From positions 186,001 through 250,000 of the forward strand of contig CAVYOX010000011.1 in the NCBI GenBank assembly GCA_963770245.1: 64,000 bases of DNA, read 5' to 3'. The translations under genes and the position numbers were made by a program. Below the pieces are notes generated by a model. It worked only from the letters and a program-made list of their open reading frames with translations. It had not been told where the DNA came from and searched no databases. Positions within the stretch are counted from its first letter, which is position 1; each line of letters begins with the position of its first letter. Shown here piece after piece: positions 25,986-35,299 of this stretch. The stretch is from PALSA-270 sp963770245 (lineage in GTDB: Bacteria; Acidobacteriota; Terriglobia; Terriglobales; Acidobacteriaceae).

Positions 25986-26270
25986 AGTTCGGTCCTCGCT
26001 GATTTTTCCCGTAACAGCATGTTATGAAAGGACAACGGCGACGCCAAGTGACTTTGGTACCGGCTGCGCGCCGGGCGAGAACTCCCCCCGGAAGCAGCGG
26101 ACGACCTACCGAAACACTGGACCTCACCGAAATCCGGCGCGCCTCGAGCCTTCGCCGGGCTTCGACCATTCTATTGAAAACCAGCCCAATTGGAAAGCAC
26201 CCAGAGCGCGCAAAAGGCGCGCCTGGCGGGAGATTCAGGGGGAGGGAGAAATCCACAAGCCAACGCCCAA

Positions 26271-26723
26271 CTAGGGCAACGCGGCGTCGCCCGAATGAAA
26301 CGTGTGCAACTGGTTCCCCACGGCCTCTTCGGGCGCCGGCTCACGCAAAGGGGAAACCCGGACAAACTCTGCTGAACCTTTGACCAGGGTCTCGGGTTCG
26401 GGCAGGTATTCATAGCCTTGCAGCAGGGCCGCGATTCCGCACGCGCTTCCACCCGCCGGAGGCACCACGCGGATCACAGTGGCTCGGCAGCGCACCCGCA
26501 TCGCCTCGGCCAGCGTGATCTCCGAGGGCATGACCAGGGTGAGTTCAATGGCGTCCCCTTGCGAGAGGGGGAAGTCGGTGTAGAACAGTACTCCGCCTGC
26601 GCTCAAATTCTGGGTGAAGCCGCAGGCTTCGCCAGCGCCGCCATTCCGGCGGATGGAAACCGGAAGGTCCAAAGCGAAGCGTTGGCGATGGCGACGTTCG
26701 ATGCGAACCGGCTCGTTATTCAT
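26271..26723 (-). CDS. PilZ domain protein
   Basis: A 150-residue single PilZ domain, which in the family binds c-di-GMP through RxxxR and [D/N]xSxxG. Here RRHRQRFALDLPV gives the RxxxR part and TQNLSAGGVLF the NxSxGG part. It has no other domain. The ATG at 26723 follows GGAG. It lies near the CpaE-like gene on the same strand, so a link to surface motility or pili is possible, but the intervening 285 nt hold only a short TAACA-GCA-TGTTA inverted repeat at 26012-26024. Confidence 0.82.
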   Translation of the reverse strand: MNNEPVRIERRHRQRFALDLPVSIRRNGGAGEACGFTQNLSAGGVLFYTDFPLSQGDAIELTLVMPSEITLAEAMRVRCRATVIRVVPPAGGSACGIAALLQGYEYLPEPETLVKGSAEFVRVSPLREPAPEEAVGNQLHTFHSGDAALP

Positions 26724-27211
26724 GCCTTCTCCGAAAACCGGCGCTTCACCCGTTGGACGCTGGTACGCCGCCGGGTGACTGGCCAGAGGAAAGTGGTGCA
26801 AGCTAAAGGCTTCGGACGATCAGCTTTCGTCCCCTTGCGCGGGAGCGGCTGGTCCTGCCAGCGCATTCCTTCCTAAATACTGGGACTGCGAGAATCCCCG
26901 CCGCTGCCACGTCGAACCCTAACAGTAACTGCTAAAGACTCTACCGCAGCCCGAAGATGGTGAGAAGTTGACGAGTTGGTGACGTGAGAAGTTAGCACCT
27001 AGAGCGCAAGGTCTCCGCCGGGCCGCCGGACTCGAGGCCCCGAACTTGGCGGGCAGCGGGGGTTTCGGGGGCGCATCGCCGGCTAGCGCGCCCTGAACCC
27101 GGAAAGTCGCGGACCGTGTTGCGGAGCGCGTTCCGCCCTCGACCTGGGCTTCCGGGCACCAGCAAGTTGTGCATCGCGTGGCGGCGCGATGCCATCTATC
27201 AAGAGCAGAAC
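26724..27211. other. Gene-free interval with short direct repeat
   Basis: No convincing gene is seen on either strand. Two copies of GTGAGAAGTT occur with a 24-nt period (26960-26969 and 26984-26993). I see no clear terminator or riboswitch fold. Confidence 0.45.
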
Positions 27212-28546
27212 GTGGCGGATTCGCGCGCAAGCATCCCGACCGAAAAGATTCCCAGGCAGAGGCTGCCGGTCACCCTGCGTGCTCTGGCGCATCGCAACTT
27301 CCAGCTTTTTTTCAGCGGACAATTGATTTCGCTCATTGGCACCTGGATGCAGAGCGTCGCCCAGGCGTGGCTGGTTTATCGCATGACGGGCTCATCGCTG
27401 TTGCTCGGGGCGGTGGGCTTCGCGAGTCAGTTTCCGGTCTTCCTGGTGGCACCGATCGGCGGCATTGTGGCCGACCGCCACAACCGGCATCGGGTGGTCA
27501 TCGCGACCCAAGTGGCGTCGATGATTTTGGCCCTCATCCTAGCAGGACTGACGCTCACGGGCGTGGTCACGGTGCGGGAGATTTTTGCTCTCGCCATACT
27601 GCTGGGGGTGGTGAATGCCTTCGATATACCGGGCCGGCAATCTTTCATTGTGGATATGGTCGGCAAGGAACATTTGATGAATGCGATCGCGTTGAACTCA
27701 TCCATGTTCAACGCGGCGCGGATTATCGGTCCGGCAGTTGCCGGAATCATGGTCGCGAGAATCGGCGAAGGGTGGTGCTTCTTCGCGAACGGGGTCAGCT
27801 ATATCGCGGTGATCGTCGGGCTGTTCCTGATGCGGGTGCCCGAGCCCAAGCCGCTGGCGGCCCCGGCCTCGCCTCTGGCCCACATCATGGAAGGGTTTCG
27901 CTTTGTGCGGCACACGGCGCCCATTCGCGCCCTGCTGCTGCTGCTCGGACTGGTGAGCTTGGTGGCCATGCCTTACACCGTGCTCATGCCCCTGTTTGCC
28001 GACCGAATCTTGCACGGGGGGGCGCGTGCGCTCGGCATCCTGATGGGGGCCACTGGCGTAGGGGCTTTGCTCGGTGCGCTCACGCTCGCTTCCCGCAGCG
28101 GAGTGAGCGGACTGGGGCGATGGGTGGCGCTTTCCTGCGCCGGTTTCGGCATCAGCCTGGTGCTGTTTTCCTTCTCGCGCGTGTTCTGGCTTTCCGCCGC
28201 GCTCCTGCTGCCGGTGGGTTTCTGCATGATGCTGCAGATGTCTTCCTCGAACACCCTGATCCAGGCGATGGTGCCCGACCACCTGCGCGGCCGAGTGATG
28301 GCGGTCTATTCCATGATGTTCATGGGCATGGCGCCCCTCGGCGCTCTGCTCGGCGGAGCTCTGGCGGACCGGCTGGGGGCGCCGGTGACGGTGGCCATGG
28401 GAGCGGTCGCCGCCCTCGGCGGCGCCGCGTTCTTTGGGCTGCATTTGCCGAAGATCCGAGTGGAGGGGCGCCGGCTGATCATCGCTCAGACCGCGGTCGG
28501 AGGAGAGCCGGCGCAGGAGATGACAGCTCGGGTGGTCGACGAGTAG
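27212..28546 (+). CDS. MFS transporter (MFS_3/EntS-like exporter)
   Basis: A ~445-residue twelve-helix major facilitator. The opening LRALAHRNFQLFFSGQLISL, the A-like motif GGIVADRHNRHRVV and the later DHLRGRVMAVYSMMFMG are those of the MFS_3 group, which includes EntS-type siderophore and drug exporters. The start is uncertain: GTG at 27212 gives a short polar N-terminus, GTG at 27116 adds 32 residues. No siderophore genes flank it, so the substrate is unknown. Confidence 0.85.
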   Translation: MADSRASIPTEKIPRQRLPVTLRALAHRNFQLFFSGQLISLIGTWMQSVAQAWLVYRMTGSSLLLGAVGFASQFPVFLVAPIGGIVADRHNRHRVVIATQVASMILALILAGLTLTGVVTVREIFALAILLGVVNAFDIPGRQSFIVDMVGKEHLMNAIALNSSMFNAARIIGPAVAGIMVARIGEGWCFFANGVSYIAVIVGLFLMRVPEPKPLAAPASPLAHIMEGFRFVRHTAPIRALLLLLGLVSLVAMPYTVLMPLFADRILHGGARALGILMGATGVGALLGALTLASRSGVSGLGRWVALSCAGFGISLVLFSFSRVFWLSAALLLPVGFCMMLQMSSSNTLIQAMVPDHLRGRVMAVYSMMFMGMAPLGALLGGALADRLGAPVTVAMGAVAALGGAAFFGLHLPKIRVEGRRLIIAQTAVGGEPAQEMTARVVDE

Positions 28547-28562
28547 CGAGCGGGCGCGCTGC

Positions 28563-29588
28563 CTATTGCCCAGATCGCCACTGGCGGACGACTTCCGGCA
28601 GCGAGTTGTGCAAGATGGGGGTCGGTGTCCAAGTGAGGATCAGCATCCCCAGGCCGCCGAGCGCCAACCAGCGGCGAGGACGATCGACTGCCGGCCACTC
28701 CGGCACCAGGGGATGACGCATTCCGCTGAGGCCAAGCAACGCCGCCCAGAGTAGCCAGCCAACCCAGCGGTAGTAGGCGAGCGGAATGAGCACCAGGATG
28801 GTCAACGCGGAAACCACGCGATGGCCGCGCGGGGCCAGGGAGAAGACGATGTGGCCGCCATCGAGCTGCCCCCCGGGAAGCAAGTTCAAAGAAGTGGCGA
28901 ACATTCCGACCCACGCGGCCACCGTCACCGGATGCAGGTAGACCTGGCCGAGAGGCAGGGCGGAGGTGCCCCGCGCCAAACCGGCGGCGACTAACATCCA
29001 GTGCACCACACGAAAAATCAGCGGGAGTCCGAGCTCGATACTGGCGGGCGCCGTGCCCGCAGAGATCGGCTGCGCCCAACCCAAGGAAAAAAATAGCACG
29101 GCGACGGCGATGACGAATCCTGCGATGGGGCCGGCGATGCCGATGTCAAACAGTGCCGAGCGCGACCGGATGGGGGAACGGATGCGAATGAAAGCGCCGA
29201 GAGTGCCAATCAAGGTCGGGAACGGAATAAAGAAAGGCAGCGTCGCCCAGACCCCGTACCGCTGGCAGTAAAGATAATGTCCCATCTCGTGCGCCAGCAG
29301 GATGAGCATGAGGGTGAGCGAGAACGGAATTCCGAGCGTCAGGTGCGCGCCCTCGAGTGCCCAGATGACGGGGAAGATGGACAGGCCGTCATCGCCGGTG
29401 TAAAGCACGGGAAGTTTGTGCAGGAAGTTGGTTTCCATGCGGGCGCCGACCACGAGCGTAGTGAAGATGGTGGCGAGCAGCAAAAGGATGTGGATCCAAT
29501 AGCGCTGCCGAGGCGGGTGGACGACGAAGACTTCGAGCGGTCGATAGAAGTCCGTGGTCGAAGAGACGGGGGGAATAGGATCAGACAT
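28563..29588 (-). CDS. Site-2 protease family (M50) membrane metalloprotease
   Basis: A 341-residue intramembrane zinc protease. HEMGHYLYCQRYG carries HExxH, and NLLPGGQLDGGH carries the third ligand Asp of the NxxPxxxxDG motif. At least six membrane segments surround them. The N-terminal ~45 residues are soluble (MSDPIPPVSSTTDFYRPLEV). It lacks PDZ domains, so it is of the compact type rather than RseP. It converges with the MFS gene and lies next to HU. Its target is unknown. Confidence 0.88.
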   Translation of the reverse strand: MSDPIPPVSSTTDFYRPLEVFVVHPPRQRYWIHILLLLATIFTTLVVGARMETNFLHKLPVLYTGDDGLSIFPVIWALEGAHLTLGIPFSLTLMLILLAHEMGHYLYCQRYGVWATLPFFIPFPTLIGTLGAFIRIRSPIRSRSALFDIGIAGPIAGFVIAVAVLFFSLGWAQPISAGTAPASIELGLPLIFRVVHWMLVAAGLARGTSALPLGQVYLHPVTVAAWVGMFATSLNLLPGGQLDGGHIVFSLAPRGHRVVSALTILVLIPLAYYRWVGWLLWAALLGLSGMRHPLVPEWPAVDRPRRWLALGGLGMLILTWTPTPILHNSLPEVVRQWRSGQ

Positions 29589-29668
29589 CAGAGCTCGTTG
29601 CCACGCGACTGGGCTCGAGGCCGACCAGCGGGCGGGACGCCCCTCCGCCGGCGAGCGGGCGGCGCCAC

Positions 29669-29938
29669 CTAGTCGATGGACTGCAACTCCTTGCCGGGCT
29701 TGAAGCGAACCGCTTTGCCGGGGGGAATCGAAACCTCGGCGCCGGTTCGCGGGTTGCGTCCGATACCGGTTTTGCGCGGGCGCACATTGAATACGCCAAA
29801 GCCACGCAGCTCAATGCGATCGCCCTTGCCGAGCGCGTTCTTCATGCTGTCAAACACGGTTTCGACGGCCAGTTCGGCTTTGGTCTTGGTAATCCCGGTC
29901 TTGTTGACCACTTCGTTGATGATATCCAGCTTGATCAC
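29669..29938 (-). CDS. HU/IHF-family DNA-binding protein
   Basis: An 89-residue histone-like protein with the family motif GFGVFNVRPRKTGIGRNPRTG, where the beta-arm tip RNP intercalates into the minor groove. The length is normal. The N-terminal MIKLDIINEV and the GFGVF strand are closer to IHF/HU of Acidobacteriota than to enteric HU. It is divergent from dcd, with 224 nt between them. Confidence 0.93.
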   Translation of the reverse strand: MIKLDIINEVVNKTGITKTKAELAVETVFDSMKNALGKGDRIELRGFGVFNVRPRKTGIGRNPRTGAEVSIPPGKAVRFKPGKELQSID

Positions 29939-30162
29939 AGGTGGTTCTCCCGGGGGGAATCGCTACAAATCCATCAAGTGCTTGATGCTAAGGGAGATAT
30001 GGGAGATTGTCAACGGCAGCGTGTCTCCCGTAAGATGGCGGCACCAGCCGAGAGCACGGTTAAATTCGAGAATTTGGTCCTGGAGCAAGGAAAACGGCGA
30101 CCTCCGCCGGCCTGCAAGTCTCCCGATTTAGTCTCGAAGACTCGAGTTCGTTAAGGAGCTCC

Positions 30163-30714
30163 ATGTTGAAGAGTGACCGCTGGATCCGCAAGATGGCGAT
30201 CGAGCACGACATGATCAATCCCTTTTCCGAAAAGCAAGTGCGCGAGGGCGTGGTGTCCTACGGCTTGTCTTCCTACGGCTACGACTTGCGCGTGGCCGAT
30301 GAGTTCAAGATTTTTACCAATGTGAACTGCACGGTAGTCGATCCGAAGCATTTCGACGAGCGCTCGTTCGTAACCGTGCGGACCGACGTGTGCATTGTGC
30401 CCCCCAATTCCTTTGCCCTGGCGCGCTCGGTCGAGTACTTCAAGATTCCGCGCGATGTGCTGACCATCTGTGTGGGGAAATCGACCTACGCGCGCTGCGG
30501 CATCATCGTGAATGTCACGCCCTTTGAGCCGGAGTGGGAGGGATTTGTGACTCTCGAAATTTCGAACACCACCCCGCTGCCGGCACGCATTTACGCCAAC
30601 GAGGGCCTGTGCCAGATCATTTTCTTCCAATCGGATGAAGTGTGCGAGGTGAGCTACGCCGATCGCAAGGGGAAATACCAGTCGCAGAAGGGAATTGTCT
30701 TGCCGAAGTTGTAG
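30163..30714 (+). CDS. dcd: dCTP deaminase
   Basis: A 183-residue trimeric enzyme converting dCTP to dUTP for thymidylate synthesis. Family segments are LSSYGYDLRVADEF, VGKSTYARCGIIVN (nucleotide binding) and EPEWEGFVTLEISN, with the catalytic Glu. TAAGGAG lies 6 nt upstream of the ATG. tmk, a few genes away, serves the same pathway. Confidence 0.95.
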   Translation: MLKSDRWIRKMAIEHDMINPFSEKQVREGVVSYGLSSYGYDLRVADEFKIFTNVNCTVVDPKHFDERSFVTVRTDVCIVPPNSFALARSVEYFKIPRDVLTICVGKSTYARCGIIVNVTPFEPEWEGFVTLEISNTTPLPARIYANEGLCQIIFFQSDEVCEVSYADRKGKYQSQKGIVLPKL

Positions 30715-30770
30715 CCCGGTCGCGGATGGTTCGGGCGCCACCCCGGGGCGGGCTGAGTTTCTCACCCCCA

Positions 30771-31184
30771 CTACTTCCGGCTGTTCTCCCCTTCTTTGTA
30801 CATGTACTTGATCGAGGGCTTGTAGATCATGAGATTGGGAGCGCCGTTGCGGTTCAGCTTGATGCAGGCCTTGTCGTACCACTCGATGACCCCGCGAATT
30901 TCCTCGCCGTCGCGGAGTACCACGACCATCGGGGTCTTGGACTGCATCTGCTTCTGGTAGTAGAAGTTTTCCGCGTTGGTTTGCTCAGCCGGCACGATTT
31001 TCTTGCCCCCGCCTCCGTTGCGGTCGCCGGGGCGCTCGGCGCGATCACGGCGTTCTCCCGGCATGGATTGGGGTCCGTGGCTATGCTCATTGCGGCTGAG
31101 GGAAGGGCGGATGAGCTTGCGGTTCGCGTAGCCGTCCTGCTCATGAGGCCGCTCGGCTGGTACCGAATCGGTTGCTTCTTTCAT
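30771..31184 (-). CDS. hfq: Hfq-like RNA chaperone with long disordered N-terminus
   Basis: A 137-residue protein. The first ~75 residues are charged, Gly/Arg-rich and low in complexity. The last ~60 form an Sm fold: QMQSKTPMVVVLRDGEEIRG (Sm1), then LNRNGAPNLMIYKPSIKYMY (Sm2-like). Typical Hfq has YKHAIST at this place, here YKPSIKYMY, so the distal and rim surfaces differ. It probably binds small RNA, but its properties may be unusual. The ATG at 31184 has AGGTGG in front. holB lies upstream on the same strand. Confidence 0.78.
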   Translation of the reverse strand: MKEATDSVPAERPHEQDGYANRKLIRPSLSRNEHSHGPQSMPGERRDRAERPGDRNGGGGKKIVPAEQTNAENFYYQKQMQSKTPMVVVLRDGEEIRGVIEWYDKACIKLNRNGAPNLMIYKPSIKYMYKEGENSRK

Positions 31185-31350
31185 CGAGCCACCTATTTGA
31201 CACGCGGCCACAACACAACGCTGCCGTGATTGTGGGACGAAAGGCGTGGGATTTTCCATAACCGTAGCACAGGAGCGGGAGTCGTGACAATGCTCCATTC
31301 GGGCAGAGAGAATGGGCTGGGGGCGGCAGGGGGCGGAAGGGCCCACCTCC

Positions 31351-32455
31351 TTAGCTCGGTTCGAGCCCAGTCGCGAATGCATCGAGCGAAAGCGAACGGA
31401 GCAGGTTGCGCCGCATGCCGCGCTCGACTTCCGCCAGGCGGTCGGCGGCGAGTGTGATCCAGGCGAAGTCGGCAGCGTCCGCCAATTTTCTCAGTTCGCC
31501 CGCGATGTCGGTATTGCGGACCAGTTCCGGAGTGGAGGAGTTCAGGAAAACCAAGTCCTGCGAGCAGAGAATAGAAGGTCCGCAACAGGGCTTCGAACTT
31601 GGTGCGGCCTTCGGCGCCCGCGCGGTAGGTTTCGGTGATTTTGAACAGTTCGCTGTGATCGGCGGCGCCCAATGCGGAATGCAGAATGGCCAGGGCGTGG
31701 CTGCGAGCGGCGGTGTAGGCGGTGAGATCGAAGTTGCGGGCGCGGCCCACGGCGCCTTCGGAAAGGCGCGCCACCAAAGCTCGCTGCTCGGCTTTCCACG
31801 CCGGACGATGGGTGGCTAGGTACCGCTCCATCTCCTCGGTGGGCAAGGCGGCGAGCGAAACTGTCATCGAACGCGAGCGCAGGGTGGGGAGGAGTTCGCC
31901 GGGGTTTTCGGTCAGCAGGAAAATGGTGGCGAACTCGGGCGGTTCTTCGAGCACCTTCAGCAGTGAGTTGGCAGCCTCTTTCATGAACGCGGAGCCGGTG
32001 AAAATGTAAACCCTTTCCTTGGCGTCTCCGGGGCGGTAGTAGATGGTCTCGATGACGCGGCGAACCTGGTCCACCTTGATCATCATCTGCGGCGGATCGG
32101 GAGGGATGATGAGCACGTCGGGATGGGTCTGCACGAACAGGCGGGTTTCTTTCCGGTCGGTTTCCCGCATGTCCTCGCGGGCTTCGACGGCCTCGGTCGC
32201 GCGGCTTTCGAGATCTTCCGCCTGCGCAATGCGGACGCAGTTCGAACACTCCCCACAAAAATCGGGCAGGCCGCCGCTCGCGACCGGGGCAAGACAATTG
32301 ATCGCCTTGGCTAGCATGAGGGCCAGCGTATATTTGCCGGAGCCGGCGGGACCGGCCAGAATGACCGCCTGGGGAAAGCGGTCGCGCGCCAACATTTCGC
32401 GTAGGCGGCGGACGACTTCCGGGTTGCCGTGAAAATCAGAGAAGCCCATGTTCAC
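31351..32455 (-). CDS. holB: DNA polymerase III subunit delta' (holB), frameshifted
   Basis: Clamp-loader subunit delta'. N-terminal motifs are clear: the P-loop-like LAGPAGSGKYT, zinc cysteines CGECSNC, and ANSLLKVLEEPPEFATIFLL. The frame from 32455 runs into unrelated Arg-rich sequence after FYSLLAGLGF. The expected C-terminus (DLVFLNSSTPELVRNTDIAG ... MRRNLLRSLSL) sits one frame over and ends at 31351. Dropping one base at 31561 joins both into a 367-residue normal protein. The start is GTG 32455 or ATG 32449. It is encoded downstream of tmk, its usual partner. Confidence 0.85.
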
Positions 32456-32581
32456 GATCTGCCTTCATCGTATGGCCAAACCCCACTCCATCGAGCCGCA
32501 TCGAGCCCCGTCGGCCTTGGCCTTGGGCGATTCGTGCGAGGGACAGCGTCGAAGCCATGGGTCGTGCCCGACAACCTAGCG

Positions 32582-33289
32582 TCACGATGAGGTGCGCGCC
32601 GTCAATTTCAGCCTCCGCCGTACGATCTCGAGAATCTTCTGATGGGTTTCCTCCGCCGTGCCGCGGGCATCGACGGTCACGACGCGCTCGGTCTCGCGCG
32701 CGGCAATCGCCAGATAGGCGTGGCGCACCCGTTCGAAGAAGGCGCGGCTCTCTTGCTCGAAGCGGTTTTCGTCATGCCTACCGCCGTTCCGCGTGCCCCG
32801 CGACTTGTTGCGGCGGCGGGCGCGTTCGACGCTCTGCGTTACCTCGGAGTCCATCAGGATGGTGAGCTCAGGCTGGAGATCGCCGCACAAAATACGGTGC
32901 AAGGCCAGCACCGGCTGGCTGCTCAGTTTGCGGCCCCCGCCCTGGTAGGCCTCGGTGGAATCGGTGAAGCGATCGCAGAGCAGGATGCGGCCGTCGGCCA
33001 GGGCGGGGTGGATCACTTCCTTGATGTGCTGGGCGCGGGAGGCGAACACGAGAGCCAGTTCGGCCAGCGGAGCCAGTCCCGCTGTGCCACTGTCGAGTAG
33101 CACCTGACGGATTTTTTCCCCCGTCGGAGTACCGCCGGGCTCGCGAGTCACATCCAAGGGCAAGCCGTGGGCGCGCAGCGCGGCGGCGAGCTTGTCGATC
33201 TGCGTGCTCTTGCCACAGCCGTCGAGTCCTTCGAAGGTAATGAACTTGCCGCGATGGGGCACCGAGTCATCATAGAGCACAGCAAGCAT
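32582..33289 (-). CDS. tmk: Thymidylate kinase
   Basis: A 235-residue enzyme that phosphorylates dTMP to dTDP. The P-loop is FEGLDGCGKST, the DRx motif is LLCDRFTDSTEAYQGGGR, and the LID part is rich in Arg/Asn (RRRNKSRGTRNGG). REPGGT is the dTMP-binding segment. The ATG at 33289 is used because the P-loop follows within 23 residues, the normal distance. holB is 126 nt downstream on the same strand. Confidence 0.93.
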   Translation of the reverse strand: MLAVLYDDSVPHRGKFITFEGLDGCGKSTQIDKLAAALRAHGLPLDVTREPGGTPTGEKIRQVLLDSGTAGLAPLAELALVFASRAQHIKEVIHPALADGRILLCDRFTDSTEAYQGGGRKLSSQPVLALHRILCGDLQPELTILMDSEVTQSVERARRRNKSRGTRNGGRHDENRFEQESRAFFERVRHAYLAIAARETERVVTVDARGTAEETHQKILEIVRRRLKLTARTSS

Positions 33290-33409
33290 GGGCAGCCACC
33301 GGCAGGGGTCGGCTGCGGCATCCTCCGAGTGCGTTGTATGAGGACGGCTGATATAGTCACAGAGTTTTCGAATTTCCGGTTTTCGATCTCCACGAGGGAT
33401 TCCCCTACC

Positions 33410-35281
33410 ATGCATCGTTCGCTGGGGTTGGTTCTACTCTGTACTCTCTCGTGCGCCGGCGCCGTCATGGCGCAGGGCACGGCGCCGACGGTGAAGCTTT
33501 CTGTCGATGCCAGCGAGGTAACACGCCGGATGGTGCACGCCCGGCTGGAGATTGCTGCCAGCCCGGGTACCCTGACCCTCTACTACCCGCACTGGATTCC
33601 TGGCGAACACGGGCCCACCGGGCCAATCAACGAACTGATGGGTCTAACATTCACCGCCCACGGGCAGACTCTCGCCTGGCGCCGCGACCTGCTCGATGGG
33701 TGGACGTTTCACGTCGAAGTCCCCTCTGGAGTCTCCACCGTAGAGGTAGGGCTCGACTATATTTCTCCGGCTGCAGTCGAAGAAGCCCCCTATACGGCGG
33801 GTGCGTCTGCCACCGACAAAATGGCCGTCCTCAGTTGGAACACGCTGCTCTTATACCCGGCCGGTTGGAGCAGCGATGAACTGACCTACCATGCCAGTTT
33901 GCGGCTTCCATCGGGTTGGAAGTTCGGCACGCCGCTGCCCATCGCATCCGAGACCGGGGGAGAGATCGAGTTCAAGCCCGCGTCCCTGACCACGCTGGTG
34001 GATTCGCCGGTGATTGCCGGCGAATTCTTTCGCGTCGTGCCGCTGGCGGAACACCCCCATCAGGAAATGGATATTGCGGCGGACAGCGCCGCCGCCCTTG
34101 AGGCGCCCGCGGAGGTGCTCGAGCATTACAAAGACCTGACCGAGCAGGCCAAGCAGCTTTTCGGGTCGCAGCATTTTCGCGATTATCACTTTCTCTACAG
34201 CCTGAGCGATCACGTGGCACATTTCGGCCTGGAGCACCATGAGTCGGACGACAGCCGGGTGGGAGAGCGTTATCTGGTGGACCCGGATCTGCGCCTGGTC
34301 GCCGCGGGTCTGTTGCCGCACGAGTATGTGCACTCGTGGAACGGAAAATACCGCCGCCCCGCGGACTTGACGACGCCGGACTTTGAGAAGCCCATGCGGA
34401 CCGATCTGCTGTGGGTGTACGAAGGCCTGACGTCCTATTTGGGCGATGTTCTGAGCGCGCGCAGCGGCATCCGCACGCCGGATGAGTATCGCGAGGCCTT
34501 GGCGAAAATTGCTGCCGATATGGACCATCATCCCGGACGCAGCTGGCGAAATTTGCAGGACACCTCCGATGCCGCGCCCGAACTCTACTTGGCGTCGAAA
34601 AGCTGGATTTCCTGGCGACGGGGAGTTGATTTTTATGACGAAGACGTTCTCGACTGGCTGTGGGTGGATACGATCATTCGCCAGCGCACCCAGGGCAAAA
34701 AATCGATCGACGATTTCTGCCACTTGTTTCACGGCGGACCGAGCGGCGGGCTCGAGGTGAAGACCTACACTTTCGACGATGTGGTCAACACGCTCAACCA
34801 GGTCGCGACTTACGATTGGCAAGGTTTTTGGACCGAGCGGCTCACCAACCATGCAGCCAATGCGCCCCTGACCGGCCTTGCCAATAGCGGTTGGGACCTG
34901 GTGTATAGCGCGACCGCATCCGAGCTGATCAAGGCCTGGGAAACCTCGCATAAGCAAATCGACGCGCTCTATTCGATCGGGTTGCTGGTGGGATTTGACG
35001 GAGCCATCGAAGACACGGTCGAAGGCATGCCGGCGGCGCGGGCGGGCATCGGCCCAGGCATGAAAGTGGTTGCCGTGAACGGGCGTTCCTTTACTCCGGT
35101 GGTGTTTCTCGATGCCCTGCGGGCAACGCCCCAGTCTCCCCAGGCTCTCGAACTCCTGGTCGAGAACGCCGATTATTTCAAGACCTACAACCTCGACTAT
35201 CATGGGGGAGAAAAGTACCCCCATCTGATGCGCGATGAATCGAAGCCTGATGTGCTCGCTGAGATCATCAAGGCGCGGTAG
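33410..35281 (+). CDS. Secreted M61-family peptidase with PDZ domain
   Basis: A 623-residue exported metallopeptidase of the glycyl-aminopeptidase family. The signal peptide ends near AVMAQ. The N-terminal beta domain has LTLYYPHWIPGEHGP. The catalytic motif is HEYVHSWN with H304, E305 and H308, followed by LLWVYEGLTSYLGD, whose Glu is the third ligand. A PDZ domain (GLLVGFDGAIEDTVEGMPAARAGI) is at the C-terminus. It starts at the ATG at 33410 with GAGGG about 10 nt before. It is divergent from tmk, and the ncRNA candidate follows. Confidence 0.92.
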   Translation: MHRSLGLVLLCTLSCAGAVMAQGTAPTVKLSVDASEVTRRMVHARLEIAASPGTLTLYYPHWIPGEHGPTGPINELMGLTFTAHGQTLAWRRDLLDGWTFHVEVPSGVSTVEVGLDYISPAAVEEAPYTAGASATDKMAVLSWNTLLLYPAGWSSDELTYHASLRLPSGWKFGTPLPIASETGGEIEFKPASLTTLVDSPVIAGEFFRVVPLAEHPHQEMDIAADSAAALEAPAEVLEHYKDLTEQAKQLFGSQHFRDYHFLYSLSDHVAHFGLEHHESDDSRVGERYLVDPDLRLVAAGLLPHEYVHSWNGKYRRPADLTTPDFEKPMRTDLLWVYEGLTSYLGDVLSARSGIRTPDEYREALAKIAADMDHHPGRSWRNLQDTSDAAPELYLASKSWISWRRGVDFYDEDVLDWLWVDTIIRQRTQGKKSIDDFCHLFHGGPSGGLEVKTYTFDDVVNTLNQVATYDWQGFWTERLTNHAANAPLTGLANSGWDLVYSATASELIKAWETSHKQIDALYSIGLLVGFDGAIEDTVEGMPAARAGIGPGMKVVAVNGRSFTPVVFLDALRATPQSPQALELLVENADYFKTYNLDYHGGEKYPHLMRDESKPDVLAEIIKAR

Positions 35282-35299
35282 ATTGCATCGGGGGTTTGA

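Noticed and set aside
27169..28716. 515-codon plus frame overlapping the MFS gene
   Set aside because: Arg/Gly/His-rich and lacking hydrophobic pattern; it is an out-of-frame shadow of the transporter.
31193..31350. Arg-rich C-terminal extension of holB in the unshifted frame
   Set aside because: Composition is unlike protein, and the family C-terminus is found in the shifted frame ending at 31351.
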